Positions 7,314 to 13,846 of a stretch of DNA of 15,925 nucleotides are shown piece after piece (position 1 is the stretch's first letter; every line of letters begins with the position of its first letter). The position numbers and the translations under genes are program-made. Origin of the DNA: an uncultured Clostridia bacterium (GTDB taxonomy: Bacteria; Bacillota; Clostridia; Oscillospirales; Oscillospiraceae); NCBI GenBank assembly GCA_947176425.1, contig CAMWQV010000005.1:1-15925 (forward strand). Direction: 5' to 3'. The notes under the pieces were generated by a model, which was not told the origin of the DNA, ran no database searches, and was given only the letters and a program-made list of their open reading frames with translations.

Positions 7314-7319
7314 ACTCCC

Positions 7320-7356
7320 GTCCGGCTGGCACCTGTCAGCCGGACGTGCTTTTTTT
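7320..7356 (+). terminator. Rho-independent terminator after glnN
   Basis: GTCCGGCTG and CAGCCGGAC form a perfect 9-bp GC-rich stem with an 8-nt loop, followed by GTGC and seven T residues. It ends the asnB-glnN transcript. Confidence 0.9.
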
Positions 7357-7366
7357 CTGTCACCTA

Positions 7367-7395
7367 TTGACAGACGCTGCTGTATCTGCTATTAT
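7367..7395 (+). promoter_or_regulatory. Sigma-A promoter of the padR-DUF2812 operon
   Basis: Perfect TTGACA at 7367-7372, 17-nt spacer, TATTAT at 7390-7395 (5 of 6). A second TATTAT overlaps it at 7393-7398. It starts 11 nt after the glnN terminator tract and about 50 nt before the padR start. Confidence 0.8.
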
Positions 7396-7400
7396 TATGC

Positions 7401-7414
7401 TATACGATATATCG
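7401..7414. promoter_or_regulatory. Candidate PadR autoregulatory operator
   Basis: A perfect 10-bp palindrome CGATATATCG (7405-7414), preceded by TATA, lies at the expected transcription start, between the -10 box and the ribosome binding site of the PadR gene. Such placement would let the encoded PadR protein block its own promoter, a common arrangement for this family. Operator function is inferred only from position and symmetry. Confidence 0.5.
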
Positions 7415-7444
7415 AGACGCATAATAAAAAGGGAGGCGGTCATC

Positions 7445-7756
7445 GTGGCGGAACAGGGACCAATGACGGAAGCTATGTATTATATTCTGCTCTCGCTGCT
7501 GCGTCCCGGCCACGGCTACGGGATGATGCAGCGTATTAAAGAACTGTCTCACGGACGCCTGATCATGGGGCCGGGAACATTATACGGGGTTTTAAGCAGG
7601 ATGAACAAAGAAGGCTGGATCGTCCTCACCGGTGAAGACGGACGGCGGAAAAATTATGCTATTACGGAAACCGGAAAAAACGCTCTGCTGACGGAGTACA
7701 GGCGGTTAAAATGTATGATGGCGGACGGAAAAATCTTAGAGGAGGAATCGTTATGA
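7445..7756 (+). CDS. PadR family transcriptional regulator
   Basis: A 103-aa winged-helix DNA-binding protein of the short PadR type (subfamily 2). Seen in the sequence: MTEAMYYILLSLLRPGHGYGMMQRI (first helices, with the characteristic HGYGM turn), GPGTLYGVLSRMNKEGWI (recognition helix and start of wing), and GRRKNYAITETGKNALLTEYRRL (wing strand and last helix). GTG at 7445 has GGGAGG 8 nt upstream and is preferred; an ATG at 7463 would remove six residues. The stop overlaps the next start in ATGA, so translation of the DUF2812 gene is coupled. The family usually represses its own operon in response to a ligand or stress; the ligand here is unknown. Confidence 0.93.
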   Translation: MAEQGPMTEAMYYILLSLLRPGHGYGMMQRIKELSHGRLIMGPGTLYGVLSRMNKEGWIVLTGEDGRRKNYAITETGKNALLTEYRRLKCMMADGKILEEESL

Positions 7757-8913
7757 AATACCGGTATCAATTTCATCCTTATGATTACGTTCTGGGTGAA
7801 AACGAGAAATTTTACAGCGATATGGAGCAAAAAGGCTGGCGGCTGGTCAATCGCGGCATGTCTCTCAGCAAATTCGCGCCCGCAGAACCCGGCAGCGCCC
7901 GTTACCGTATTGAAATCGTGGCGCCGGGCTATATGGAGGCTGGCTGTACGCTTCCGGAGGAACAGCGGGCTGTCTATGAGGACTGCGGCTGGGAATATGT
8001 GGCAGGCAAAGGATTACTGCATATTTTTCGTGCGCCGGAGGGCAGCGACGCCCCCGAATTTTACACAGACCCCAGCGAACAGGCTTCCGCAGTGGCGGAA
8101 CTGCGGAAACAGTATATGTGGAGCTGGGTCACGCCGCTTCTGCTGTTTCTGTGGAACCTGTTTTTTGTCCGGTTCCCGCTGTACCATATGCGGCAGAATC
8201 TAAGCTTGTGGTACAGAGGCTTGTTTGAGCAGACCGCGGCAGTCGGATTTTATGTACTGATTTTTGTGTGGCTTCTGTATATGTCTCTGCGGCGGACGTG
8301 GTATCTGAACCGCACCTGCCGCCGGTTAAAACGGGGCATTCCTCTGGACCACTCGCCCCAGGACCGGCATCTAGTCCATAAGATTGCAAGCGGCACTCTG
8401 CTGACACTGATTGGACTATGCGCAGTCCTGACGGCATCACAGCTTTTGAGTACGAAAAGCGTGGAACTGCCTCTGGAAGCCGACGGACCGTATCTGCTGT
8501 TATCCGAATTAGGATGGGATATGGACCGTACTGAACTGCTTGGCAAAGAGAGCAGCCTGACCCGCACAAGTTCCCTGCTTGGCGAATACTGGGATGTGAT
8601 GGAGATTGTCGGAAAAAACATGTCAAATGCCTGGATATATCAGGATATCTACCGCCTGCGCAGTCCGAAAATGGCCCAGAACATGGCCAGCGCTCTGCGG
8701 AACACAACAACATTCGGGAATGTCGATGACTGCTATCAATATGAGATGGATTACCTGACCGCATGGGTCTATAATGATATAGAGATCGTAGTTCTCAGCG
8801 GGAACATGGCGGCGAAAATCATCTATTCAGACAGCATGTGGAAGGAAACGGGGAACATAGAACCGCTGCTGACCGCCCTGTATGAACGCTGGACAGAATA
8901 CGGCCTGGCATGA
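7753..8913 (+). CDS. DUF2812 domain membrane protein
   Basis: A 386-aa protein of unknown function, always-neighbour type of PadR regulators. Residues about 1-108 match the DUF2812 pattern: FYSDMEQKGWRLVNRG, RYRIEIVAPGYM, CGWEYVAGKGLLHIFRAP and EFYTDPSEQ. Three hydrophobic segments follow at about 122-140, 160-179 and 211-232, then a C-terminal region of about 150 residues rich in charged residues. With three membrane spans the two soluble parts should lie on opposite sides of the membrane. The start ATG overlaps the padR stop by 4 nt and has GGAGG 7 nt upstream. Other DUF2812-PadR pairs are widespread in Clostridia and are suspected to respond to envelope stress, but no molecular function is known. 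It ends at a bidirectional terminator. Confidence 0.88.
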   Translation: MKYRYQFHPYDYVLGENEKFYSDMEQKGWRLVNRGMSLSKFAPAEPGSARYRIEIVAPGYMEAGCTLPEEQRAVYEDCGWEYVAGKGLLHIFRAPEGSDAPEFYTDPSEQASAVAELRKQYMWSWVTPLLLFLWNLFFVRFPLYHMRQNLSLWYRGLFEQTAAVGFYVLIFVWLLYMSLRRTWYLNRTCRRLKRGIPLDHSPQDRHLVHKIASGTLLTLIGLCAVLTASQLLSTKSVELPLEADGPYLLLSELGWDMDRTELLGKESSLTRTSSLLGEYWDVMEIVGKNMSNAWIYQDIYRLRSPKMAQNMASALRNTTTFGNVDDCYQYEMDYLTAWVYNDIEIVVLSGNMAAKIIYSDSMWKETGNIEPLLTALYERWTEYGLA

Positions 8914-8918
8914 AAAAA

Positions 8919-8952
8919 CCGTCCTGGGAAGCAGGTCCCAGGACGGTTTTTT
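8919..8952. terminator. Bidirectional terminator between convergent DUF2812 and lipoprotein genes
   Basis: CCGTCCTGGGA (8919-8929) and TCCCAGGACGG (8936-8946) form a perfect 11-bp stem with a 6-nt loop. Six A residues precede it and six T residues follow, so it works on both strands. It begins 5 nt after the DUF2812 stop and ends 3 nt before the lipoprotein stop on the other strand. Confidence 0.95.
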
Positions 8953-8955
8953 CAT

Positions 8956-9534
8956 TTACCAGTGACTGTTTTCGCCGTCAGTGAGGATGCCATCCGTGTC
9001 ATGGACGCGGGCGTTATCCAGCATCTGCTGAAAGCTGGTCCGGCCTGCCACAGCGTTTTCACCATCGTGGAGCAGGTCCTCTGCCGCACGGCCTACGTCA
9101 TCCATCGCACGGCGGGCATCATTCCCCAAATTGCTGCCGGTATTGGTGCCAACGGTACCATCAGTGCTGTTGCTGCCGTTGAGACCGTTGTTCATACCGG
9201 CGGCGCCATTGTCGTTGAGTCCATTGTTGGCATAGTTTGTGCCGTTGTTTCCGATAATGGCATCACCGGTACCGGTCCCAGAATTGCCGGTCACATTACC
9301 GCTCGTTCCGGTACCCGAACCATTCATAGTATTGCTGGCGCCGCCGTTTACACCGGCGCCCGTATTGGACCCGCTGCCGTTGGAACTGTTTGTCCCATTT
9401 GACCCATTGTTCTGACTGCTGGCCGTATTGTTTCCTACAGTACCGTTATCGTTTTTGCCGCCGCGGTTGCCGCAGGCCGCCAGGGACAGGACAAGGATCG
9501 CCGCTGTAACAAGAATTGCTGCTCTTTTCATCAT
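8956..9534 (-). CDS. Asn/Gly-rich low-complexity lipoprotein of unknown function
   Basis: A 192-aa secreted lipoprotein. MMKRAAILVTAAILVLSLAAC gives a short basic start, a hydrophobic core and lipobox LAAC with Cys21, so the mature protein should be lipid-anchored on the outer face of the membrane. Residues 22 to about 140 are a low-complexity linker of Asn, Gly, Ser and Thr containing about 30 Asn. The last 50 or so residues look folded: RRAMDDVGRAAEDLLHDGENAVAG, then RTSFQQMLDNARVHDTDGIL. Two adjacent ATGs (9534 and 9531) share the ribosome site AAGGAGG; the second is better spaced (8 nt). I do not recognise the C-terminal domain. It follows trxA by 94 nt without a clear terminator and ends at a shared terminator. 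Similar N-rich secreted proteins occur in spore formers, but no role can be given. Confidence 0.85.
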   Translation of the reverse strand: MMKRAAILVTAAILVLSLAACGNRGGKNDNGTVGNNTASSQNNGSNGTNSSNGSGSNTGAGVNGGASNTMNGSGTGTSGNVTGNSGTGTGDAIIGNNGTNYANNGLNDNGAAGMNNGLNGSNSTDGTVGTNTGSNLGNDARRAMDDVGRAAEDLLHDGENAVAGRTSFQQMLDNARVHDTDGILTDGENSHW

Positions 9535-9594
9535 AACTTCCTCCTTCCTCGATCAGCGCACACAAGGCGCTTGGTACTAGTATTAGCGAAGGAA

Positions 9595-9617
9595 GCGATT
9601 TTACCGCAGGCGATTTT
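9595..9617. repeat. Pair of GCGATTTT direct repeats upstream of the lipoprotein gene
   Basis: GCGATTTT occurs at 9595-9602 and 9610-9617, exactly 15 bp apart, between trxA and the lipoprotein gene. Tandem 8-mers at this spacing can be half-sites for a regulator. No clear promoter with both boxes is visible in this interval. Confidence 0.3.
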
Positions 9618-9628
9618 TGTAAAAACGG

Positions 9629-9955
9629 TTAAACTTTGACGGCAGATTTACCGATCATTTCCAAAATTTCCTCTTTTGATTTCCCGCCGGGTTCCCGGCA
9701 GATCAATTCGCCGCTTTTGAAGACCATCAGCGTGGGGACGCTTATAACGCGGAAACGCTGGGCAAGCTCCGATTCCTCGTCCACATTGACCTTGCCCACC
9801 TTGATATCCGTTTCCTCACGGGCAATTTCGTCGATCGTCGGGGACAGCGCCTTGCACGGTCCGCACCAGGATGCCCAAAAATCCACCAGCACCGGACGTT
9901 CGCACATAAGAACCTCATGGTCAAAATTATCTTTTGTTAAAACGATATAATCCAT
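9629..9955 (-). CDS. trxA: Thioredoxin
   Basis: Small (108 aa) cytoplasmic disulfide reductase that passes electrons from thioredoxin reductase to target proteins. VLVDFWASWCGPCKALSP carries the active site W30-CGPC with redox Cys31 and Cys34. The cis-proline motif ISVPTLMVF (Pro74) and the C-terminal KEEILEMIG helix complete the fold, and the length is typical. The ATG has AAGGGAG about 6 nt upstream. It has its own promoter at 10010-10038 and a hairpin in the leader. It lies downstream of the hydrogenase on the same strand, which suits an anaerobic redox neighbourhood. No thioredoxin reductase gene is nearby. Confidence 0.97.
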   Translation of the reverse strand: MDYIVLTKDNFDHEVLMCERPVLVDFWASWCGPCKALSPTIDEIAREETDIKVGKVNVDEESELAQRFRVISVPTLMVFKSGELICREPGGKSKEEILEMIGKSAVKV

Positions 9956-9970
9956 TGCATACTCCCTTCT

Positions 9971-9999
9971 TTTGCCGCAAAAATTTTTTCAGCGGCAAA
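9971..9999 (-). promoter_or_regulatory. Inverted repeat in the trxA 5' leader
   Basis: On the minus strand TTTGCCGC and GCGGCAAA form a perfect 8-bp inverted repeat around a 13-nt A-then-T tract that can extend the pairing. It begins about 4 nt after the predicted start of transcription and ends 2 nt before the ribosome site. It may stabilise the mRNA 5' end or serve as an operator. Confidence 0.45.
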
Positions 10000-10009
10000 T
10001 GACAGACGT

Positions 10010-10038
10010 AGTATACCCGTTTTTGTTTAAAAGCACAA
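10010..10038 (-). promoter_or_regulatory. Predicted trxA promoter
   Basis: On the minus strand TTGTGC (10038-10033), a 17-nt spacer and TATACT (10015-10010) match sigma-A boxes (4 of 6 and 5 of 6). The weak hairpin AAAAGCA-gttg-TGCTTTT (10046-10029) overlaps the -35 and could slow transcription coming from the hydrogenase gene; it has no real U-tract, so I do not call a terminator there. Confidence 0.6.
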
Positions 10039-10084
10039 CTGCTTTTGCCGGTTTCGCTTAAATGCCGGGAACATGGCTGATAAT

Positions 10085-11590
10085 TTAATCCAACCCTTCT
10101 CCGGCGTCACGGTACGCGCTGGCGAGGGGGCTTTTTTCATCGGCTTCCTTCTGGTAGCGCCCGACCACCGTAGAAGCCAGTTCCACCGGCAGGAGTGTCC
10201 CGGCCCCGGCAACGCAGCCGCCCGGACAGGCCATTCCTTCCAGCAGATATCCTTTGTACTTGCCTGCTTTCGCCATCGTCATCAGCTTCCGGCATTCCCG
10301 CAGGCCCTCCGCACCGGCGGTCTTGATCTCCAAATCCGGCTGCGTCTCATGAATCAGGTCCGCGACGGCCTTTGCCACGCCGCCCGATACCGCAAAGCCG
10401 CGTCCTGCCGCCGTGCCTTCCCGCATGGAATCACCCTCGGGAATTGCGGCAAAATCGACTTCTTTCGCCTCAAACATCCCCTGCAATTCCTCAAACGTCA
10501 GCACAAAGTCCACATCCGAACGGATTGTTTCCCGGATTGCCTCCAGTTTTTTAGCCGCGCAGGGTCCTACAAAGACGACCTTGCAGTCAGGGAACTGCTT
10601 TTTCATCAGGCGTGCGGTAAAGACCATAGGCGTCAAAGTCATGGAGATATTTTTGAACTGAGCAGGGAACAGCTTTTCCACCATGGAATGCCATGCCGGA
10701 CAGCAGGAAGTAGCCATAAAGTCCTGTTCCTTGGGGACCTTTTCCAAAAAGTCCTTTGCTTCTTCAATGGTACACATATCCGCGCCCACTGCGACTTCCA
10801 CCACACGGTCAAAGCCCAGCATTTTCATCGCCGTGGTAAATTTTTCCGGCGTGGAGTCTTTGCCGAACTGGCCGATAAACGCAGGGGCTACGATAGCAAT
10901 CACCTGATTGCCCTCCATGATCGACCGCACGACCTGATAAATCTGCCCCTTGTCCACAATCGCGCCGAACGGGCAGGATACCAGGCACTGTCCGCAGGCA
11001 ACGCATTTCAGCTGGTCGATATGTGCGCGTCCCTGCTCATCCGAACCGATGGCGTCCATTCCGCACGCCGCCGCGCAGGGGCGTTCCATGTAAATAATCG
11101 CGTTATAGGGACAAGCCTTCGCGCATTTGCCGCATTTTATGCACTTATTCTGATCAATCTGGCTTTTTCCGTTGACGAACGACACGGCCCCTTTCGGACA
11201 CACCTGCTGGCAGGACGCAGCAAGGCAGTTCTGACAGTTCTCCGTCACACGGTACTGTTTGGTCGGGCAGGCGTGGCAGGCGTAGGGGATAATATTAATC
11301 AGGGGCGGCTCATAATACTGCTGCGCAATAGCGGCATGGTCCATTCCCTCCGTCATCAGGGAACGGGTCTGGACCGGACGGATAGACAGGCCCATAGCCA
11401 GGCGGACGCGCTCACCGGCAATGGCGCGCTCCAGGAAAATCGACTCCCGATGGAGCGGGCTGTCTCCGGGAACGATCACATAGGGCAGGTCTTCGGCTTT
11501 GTTGTAGTCGCCGCCGTCATAGGCCATCCGCGCGACCTCTGTAAATACTTTTTTCCGGATATTCGTGATGAGGGATGGGATACCTCGCAT
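10085..11590 (-). CDS. Monomeric [FeFe]-hydrogenase, group B type
   Basis: A 501-aa iron-sulfur protein with all H-cluster ligands. The N-terminal region (1-100) is typical of the group B family (RKKVFTEVARMAY). Ferredoxin-type Cys groups follow: C105/C108, C119-x2-C122-x4-C127-x3-C131, C150-x2-C153-x2-C156-x3-C160, and C196-x2-C199-x2-C202-x3-C206. The catalytic domain has P1 TSCCPAW (294-300; Cys296 the proton-relay position, Cys297 a ligand), P2 VGPCAAKKLE (Cys344) and P3 MACPGGC (Cys455, Cys459). P3 is followed by VAGAGT where group A enzymes have xxGGGQ. It should reduce protons or oxidise H2 with ferredoxin as partner, and needs HydEFG maturases, which are not in the window. The physiological role of group B enzymes is not settled. 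AAGGAGG lies 8 nt before the ATG. No NADH-coupling subunits flank it. Confidence 0.92.
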   Translation of the reverse strand: MRGIPSLITNIRKKVFTEVARMAYDGGDYNKAEDLPYVIVPGDSPLHRESIFLERAIAGERVRLAMGLSIRPVQTRSLMTEGMDHAAIAQQYYEPPLINIIPYACHACPTKQYRVTENCQNCLAASCQQVCPKGAVSFVNGKSQIDQNKCIKCGKCAKACPYNAIIYMERPCAAACGMDAIGSDEQGRAHIDQLKCVACGQCLVSCPFGAIVDKGQIYQVVRSIMEGNQVIAIVAPAFIGQFGKDSTPEKFTTAMKMLGFDRVVEVAVGADMCTIEEAKDFLEKVPKEQDFMATSCCPAWHSMVEKLFPAQFKNISMTLTPMVFTARLMKKQFPDCKVVFVGPCAAKKLEAIRETIRSDVDFVLTFEELQGMFEAKEVDFAAIPEGDSMREGTAAGRGFAVSGGVAKAVADLIHETQPDLEIKTAGAEGLRECRKLMTMAKAGKYKGYLLEGMACPGGCVAGAGTLLPVELASTVVGRYQKEADEKSPLASAYRDAGEGLD

Positions 11591-11621
11591 AATGCTTGCC
11601 TCCTTAAAAATAATAATTTAC

Positions 11622-11650
11622 ATTCTATCATATCTTTCGGGAAAAGTCCA
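11622..11650 (-). promoter_or_regulatory. Extended -10 promoter of the hydrogenase gene
   Basis: On the minus strand TGGACT (11650-11645), 17 nt, TAGAAT (11627-11622), with TGA directly before the -10 forming the extended TGn motif. It is about 32 nt upstream of the start codon. Confidence 0.6.
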
Positions 11651-11703
11651 CAACAGGAGCGGACCATCTGAAAATATTTACTGAAAAGACCCGAAACGAA
11701 TAT

Positions 11704-11744
11704 AAAACTTGCCGGACAGCCTTTTCAGCTGTCCGGCAAGTTTT
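11704..11744 (-). terminator. Terminator of the UPF0173 hydrolase gene
   Basis: AAAACTTGCCGGACAGC and its exact complement form a perfect 17-bp stem around a 7-nt loop. The first stem base on the minus strand is the last base of the TGA stop codon, so the hairpin starts right at the gene end and finishes in a T-rich tail. The symmetric A and T ends may also act on the other strand. Confidence 0.92.
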
Positions 11745-12364
11745 CACGAATGATCCGGCCACGCCAGCACAGCCGCCTGCCGTGCCATATCCGGGCGGAC
11801 CTCCAATACATTGGTTGGATACCGGCGGATGCGGTCTGCGGGATACTGCGCCAGAAATTCTTCACGGGAGGTCAGAATTTCAAGCCCCTTGCCGTCCTCA
11901 TGGAAGTGCATAGGCACTACGACACGGGGATTAATGGCGTCTGCCACCGCTTTGGCCTCTTTTTTATCGATCGTATATGTGCCGCCTATGGGCAGAAGCA
12001 GAACATCGCAGCGGCCAATTTTTTCCAATTGTTCTTTGGTGAGCTGATGGCCCAGGTCGCCTAAGTGAACAACATTGACGCCCTCAGAGGAAAAGCGCCG
12101 GACCGTATTCCGGCCCCGGAGCGCACCGCCCTGGTCATCGTGGCAGGTGTCGATCTCAGTGACGGTAAAGGGATTGACTTTTCCGGAAGAAAGGGTCACT
12201 TCATCGCTGTAAGCGTGATCGAAATGCCCGTGACTGCAATAAACGGCGTCAACGTCCATGTGGATGTCAGGCAGACCGGCGACATCGCGGAAGGGGTCCA
12301 GGAGCGCGCGGAAACCGTAGCTCTCCAGCACAAAACAGGAGTGTCCCAGCCAAGTCAGTTTCAT
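11744..12364 (-). CDS. UPF0173-family metal-dependent hydrolase (metallo-beta-lactamase fold)
   Basis: A 206-aa cytoplasmic protein of the MBL superfamily (Lactamase_B_3/UPF0173). MKLTWLGHSCFVLES is the usual start, with His8. The dinuclear metal site motif HxHxDH is HGHFDH at 45-50. Further candidate ligands are LGDLGH (Asp103, His106) and MHFH (His153/His155), and GGTYT at 127-131 is also typical. The start ATG at 12364 has AAGGAGG 8 nt upstream; an upstream in-frame ATG at 12397 lies in the leader and has no binding site. Substrate is unknown; relatives of this fold act on lactones, phosphodiesters or nucleic acids. It has its own promoter and terminator, so its location between hydrogenase and gdh genes need not mean a shared function. 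Confidence 0.92.
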   Translation of the reverse strand: MKLTWLGHSCFVLESYGFRALLDPFRDVAGLPDIHMDVDAVYCSHGHFDHAYSDEVTLSSGKVNPFTVTEIDTCHDDQGGALRGRNTVRRFSSEGVNVVHLGDLGHQLTKEQLEKIGRCDVLLLPIGGTYTIDKKEAKAVADAINPRVVVPMHFHEDGKGLEILTSREEFLAQYPADRIRRYPTNVLEVRPDMARQAAVLAWPDHS

Positions 12365-12404
12365 AACAAAATCCTCCTTATTGTTTGATCGGCTCATGTC
12401 TTAT

Positions 12405-12433
12405 ATGATAGCAAATAAATATGAACAAATCAA
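12405..12433 (-). promoter_or_regulatory. Predicted promoter of the UPF0173 hydrolase gene
   Basis: On the minus strand TTGATT (12433-12428), a 17-nt A/T-rich spacer and TATCAT (12410-12405), about 40 nt before the start codon. Each box matches consensus in 4-5 of 6 positions. Confidence 0.6.
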
Positions 12434-12436
12434 GCG

Positions 12437-12469
12437 AAAAAGCCGCCCCGTTTTTCAGGACGGCTTTTT
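12437..12469 (-). terminator. Terminator of the gdh operon
   Basis: On the minus strand AAAAAGCCGTCCTG pairs with CGGGGCGGCTTTTT around a 5-nt A loop (14 bp with two G-T pairs), ending in a T5 run. It is about 21 nt past the stop of the second gdh gene and directly precedes the UPF0173 promoter. Confidence 0.88.
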
Positions 12470-12490
12470 ATCTTAAGAAAGGGGGTGTTT

Positions 12491-13834
12491 TTACAGTCCC
12501 TGTGCGATCATGGCCTCGGAAATTTTCTTAAACGCCGCGATATCGTTTCCGGCGATCAGGTCATAGCCCAGGCCGTACTCCTCCGACGCAGCCGCGGACG
12601 CGTCATAGATACTGCTCATAATGCCGCGCAGTTTCTCGTCCACTTCCCGGCGGGACCAGCTGTAGCGCAGGCTGTTCTGCACCATCTCCAGTGCGGATAC
12701 CGCCACACCGCCGCTTCCGGCCGCCTTTGCGCCCGCGGTCAGGACCTTGGGGCTTAACCGCAGCAGCTTCAGCGCCTCCGCAGTAGCGGGCATGTTGGCG
12801 GCTTCCACATAATAGCGGACGCCGTTTGCCAGAATCAGCACCGCGTCTTCCACGCCGATCTCGTTTTCCGTCGCGCAGGGAATCGCAACGTCAACCGGCA
12901 CTTCCCACGGTTTCTTTCCGGCATGGAACTCCACTCCGAACCGCGCCGCATAGGCTTCCACTTTATCCTGTCCGCTGCTGCGCATTTCCCGCACGTAATC
13001 AAATTTTTCCTGCGTGACAATACCGTCCGGGTCGTATACATACCCGTCAGGTCCGGACAGTGTTACAACTTTGCCGCCCAGTTCCGCGGCCTTGCGGCAG
13101 ACGCCCCAGCTCATATTGCCGAAACCGGATACTGCGATTCGTTTCCCCTCCAAAGTCTCGCCCTGATGCTCCAGCATTCTGGCAAGGAAGTAGACGGTAC
13201 CGAAACCGGCGGCCTCCTGACGGATTTTACTGCCGCCGTAAGTCAAACCCTTGCCGGTCAGCGCGCTGCTCTCCGCACGGCCCGTAACCCGTTTATACGC
13301 ACCGTACAGATATCCGATCTCCCGCACGCCCACGCCGATATCACCGGCAGGCACGTCGGTATCCGCACCGATGTAGCGGTACAGATTCAGCATGAAGCTC
13401 TGGCAGAAACGCATAATTTCCCGGTCGGACCGGCCTCTGGGGTCGAAGTCCGCACCGCCTGCCGCGCCGCCGATGGGCAGACCGGTCAGCGCGTTTTTGT
13501 AAGTCTGCTCAAAGCCCAAAAACTTGACGACAGACGCGGTGACGGAGGGATGAAACCGCAGACCGCCCTTATACGGCCCGATAGCGCTGCTGAACTGCAC
13601 ACGGTAGCCGTGATTAGTATGGGTATTTCCCTGATCATCCTGCCAGGGTACGAGGAACGTAAACATCCGCTCCGGTTCCACCATGCGGGACAGCACGTCC
13701 AGCCGCTCATAGACCGGTTTGTCAACGGCAGGCTCGATCATTTCCAGCCAGGCCCGCACGGATTGCAGATATTCCGGCTCGTTGGGGTACAGACGCCCCA
13801 GACGCTCCGAAACGCTGGTGATATACTCGTTCAT
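12491..13834 (-). CDS. Glutamate dehydrogenase paralogue lacking the catalytic lysine (probable pseudoenzyme)
   Basis: A 447-aa protein of the hexameric 50-kDa GDH family, full length and intact. It aligns without gaps to the upstream gene in the N-terminal domain and its numbering coincides with the Clostridium symbiosum NAD-GDH. Substrate-binding Lys89 (GPYKGGLRF), Lys113 (YKNAL), Asp165 (VPAGDIGVG) and Ser380 (VAVSALEM) are kept. The catalytic Lys125 is Ala (GGAAGG in place of GGGKGG or GGAKGG). The coenzyme-amide Thr209 is Ala (EAAGFG), and Asn373 of the NAGG motif is Gly (AAGSGG). Rossmann loop SGFGNMSWG (236-244) and TLSGPDGYVYD remain NAD-GDH-like. The start ATG follows the upstream gene's stop by 12 nt, with TAAGGAGG overlapping that stop. 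From established mechanism, loss of Lys125 should abolish or nearly abolish activity; a regulatory subunit or ligand sensor is inferred. A divergent new activity is the alternative. Confidence 0.9.
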   Translation of the reverse strand: MNEYITSVSERLGRLYPNEPEYLQSVRAWLEMIEPAVDKPVYERLDVLSRMVEPERMFTFLVPWQDDQGNTHTNHGYRVQFSSAIGPYKGGLRFHPSVTASVVKFLGFEQTYKNALTGLPIGGAAGGADFDPRGRSDREIMRFCQSFMLNLYRYIGADTDVPAGDIGVGVREIGYLYGAYKRVTGRAESSALTGKGLTYGGSKIRQEAAGFGTVYFLARMLEHQGETLEGKRIAVSGFGNMSWGVCRKAAELGGKVVTLSGPDGYVYDPDGIVTQEKFDYVREMRSSGQDKVEAYAARFGVEFHAGKKPWEVPVDVAIPCATENEIGVEDAVLILANGVRYYVEAANMPATAEALKLLRLSPKVLTAGAKAAGSGGVAVSALEMVQNSLRYSWSRREVDEKLRGIMSSIYDASAAASEEYGLGYDLIAGNDIAAFKKISEAMIAQGL

Positions 13835-13846
13835 ACTGCCGCCTCC

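Noticed and set aside
8962..9402. 146-codon open frame on the plus strand and apparent short tandem repeats
   Set aside because: The repeats come from the Asn/Gly/Ser/Thr codons of the lipoprotein on the other strand. They are irregular, with no constant unit or spacer, so this is neither a CRISPR array nor a plus-strand gene.
10029..10046. AAAAGCA-TGCTTTT hairpin as a hydrogenase terminator
   Set aside because: The stem is A/T-rich, the only T residues belong to the stem, and it overlaps the trxA -35 box.
10073..11671. 532-codon open frame on the plus strand
   Set aside because: Antisense to the hydrogenase gene with all its Cys motifs; no ribosome binding site or family match.
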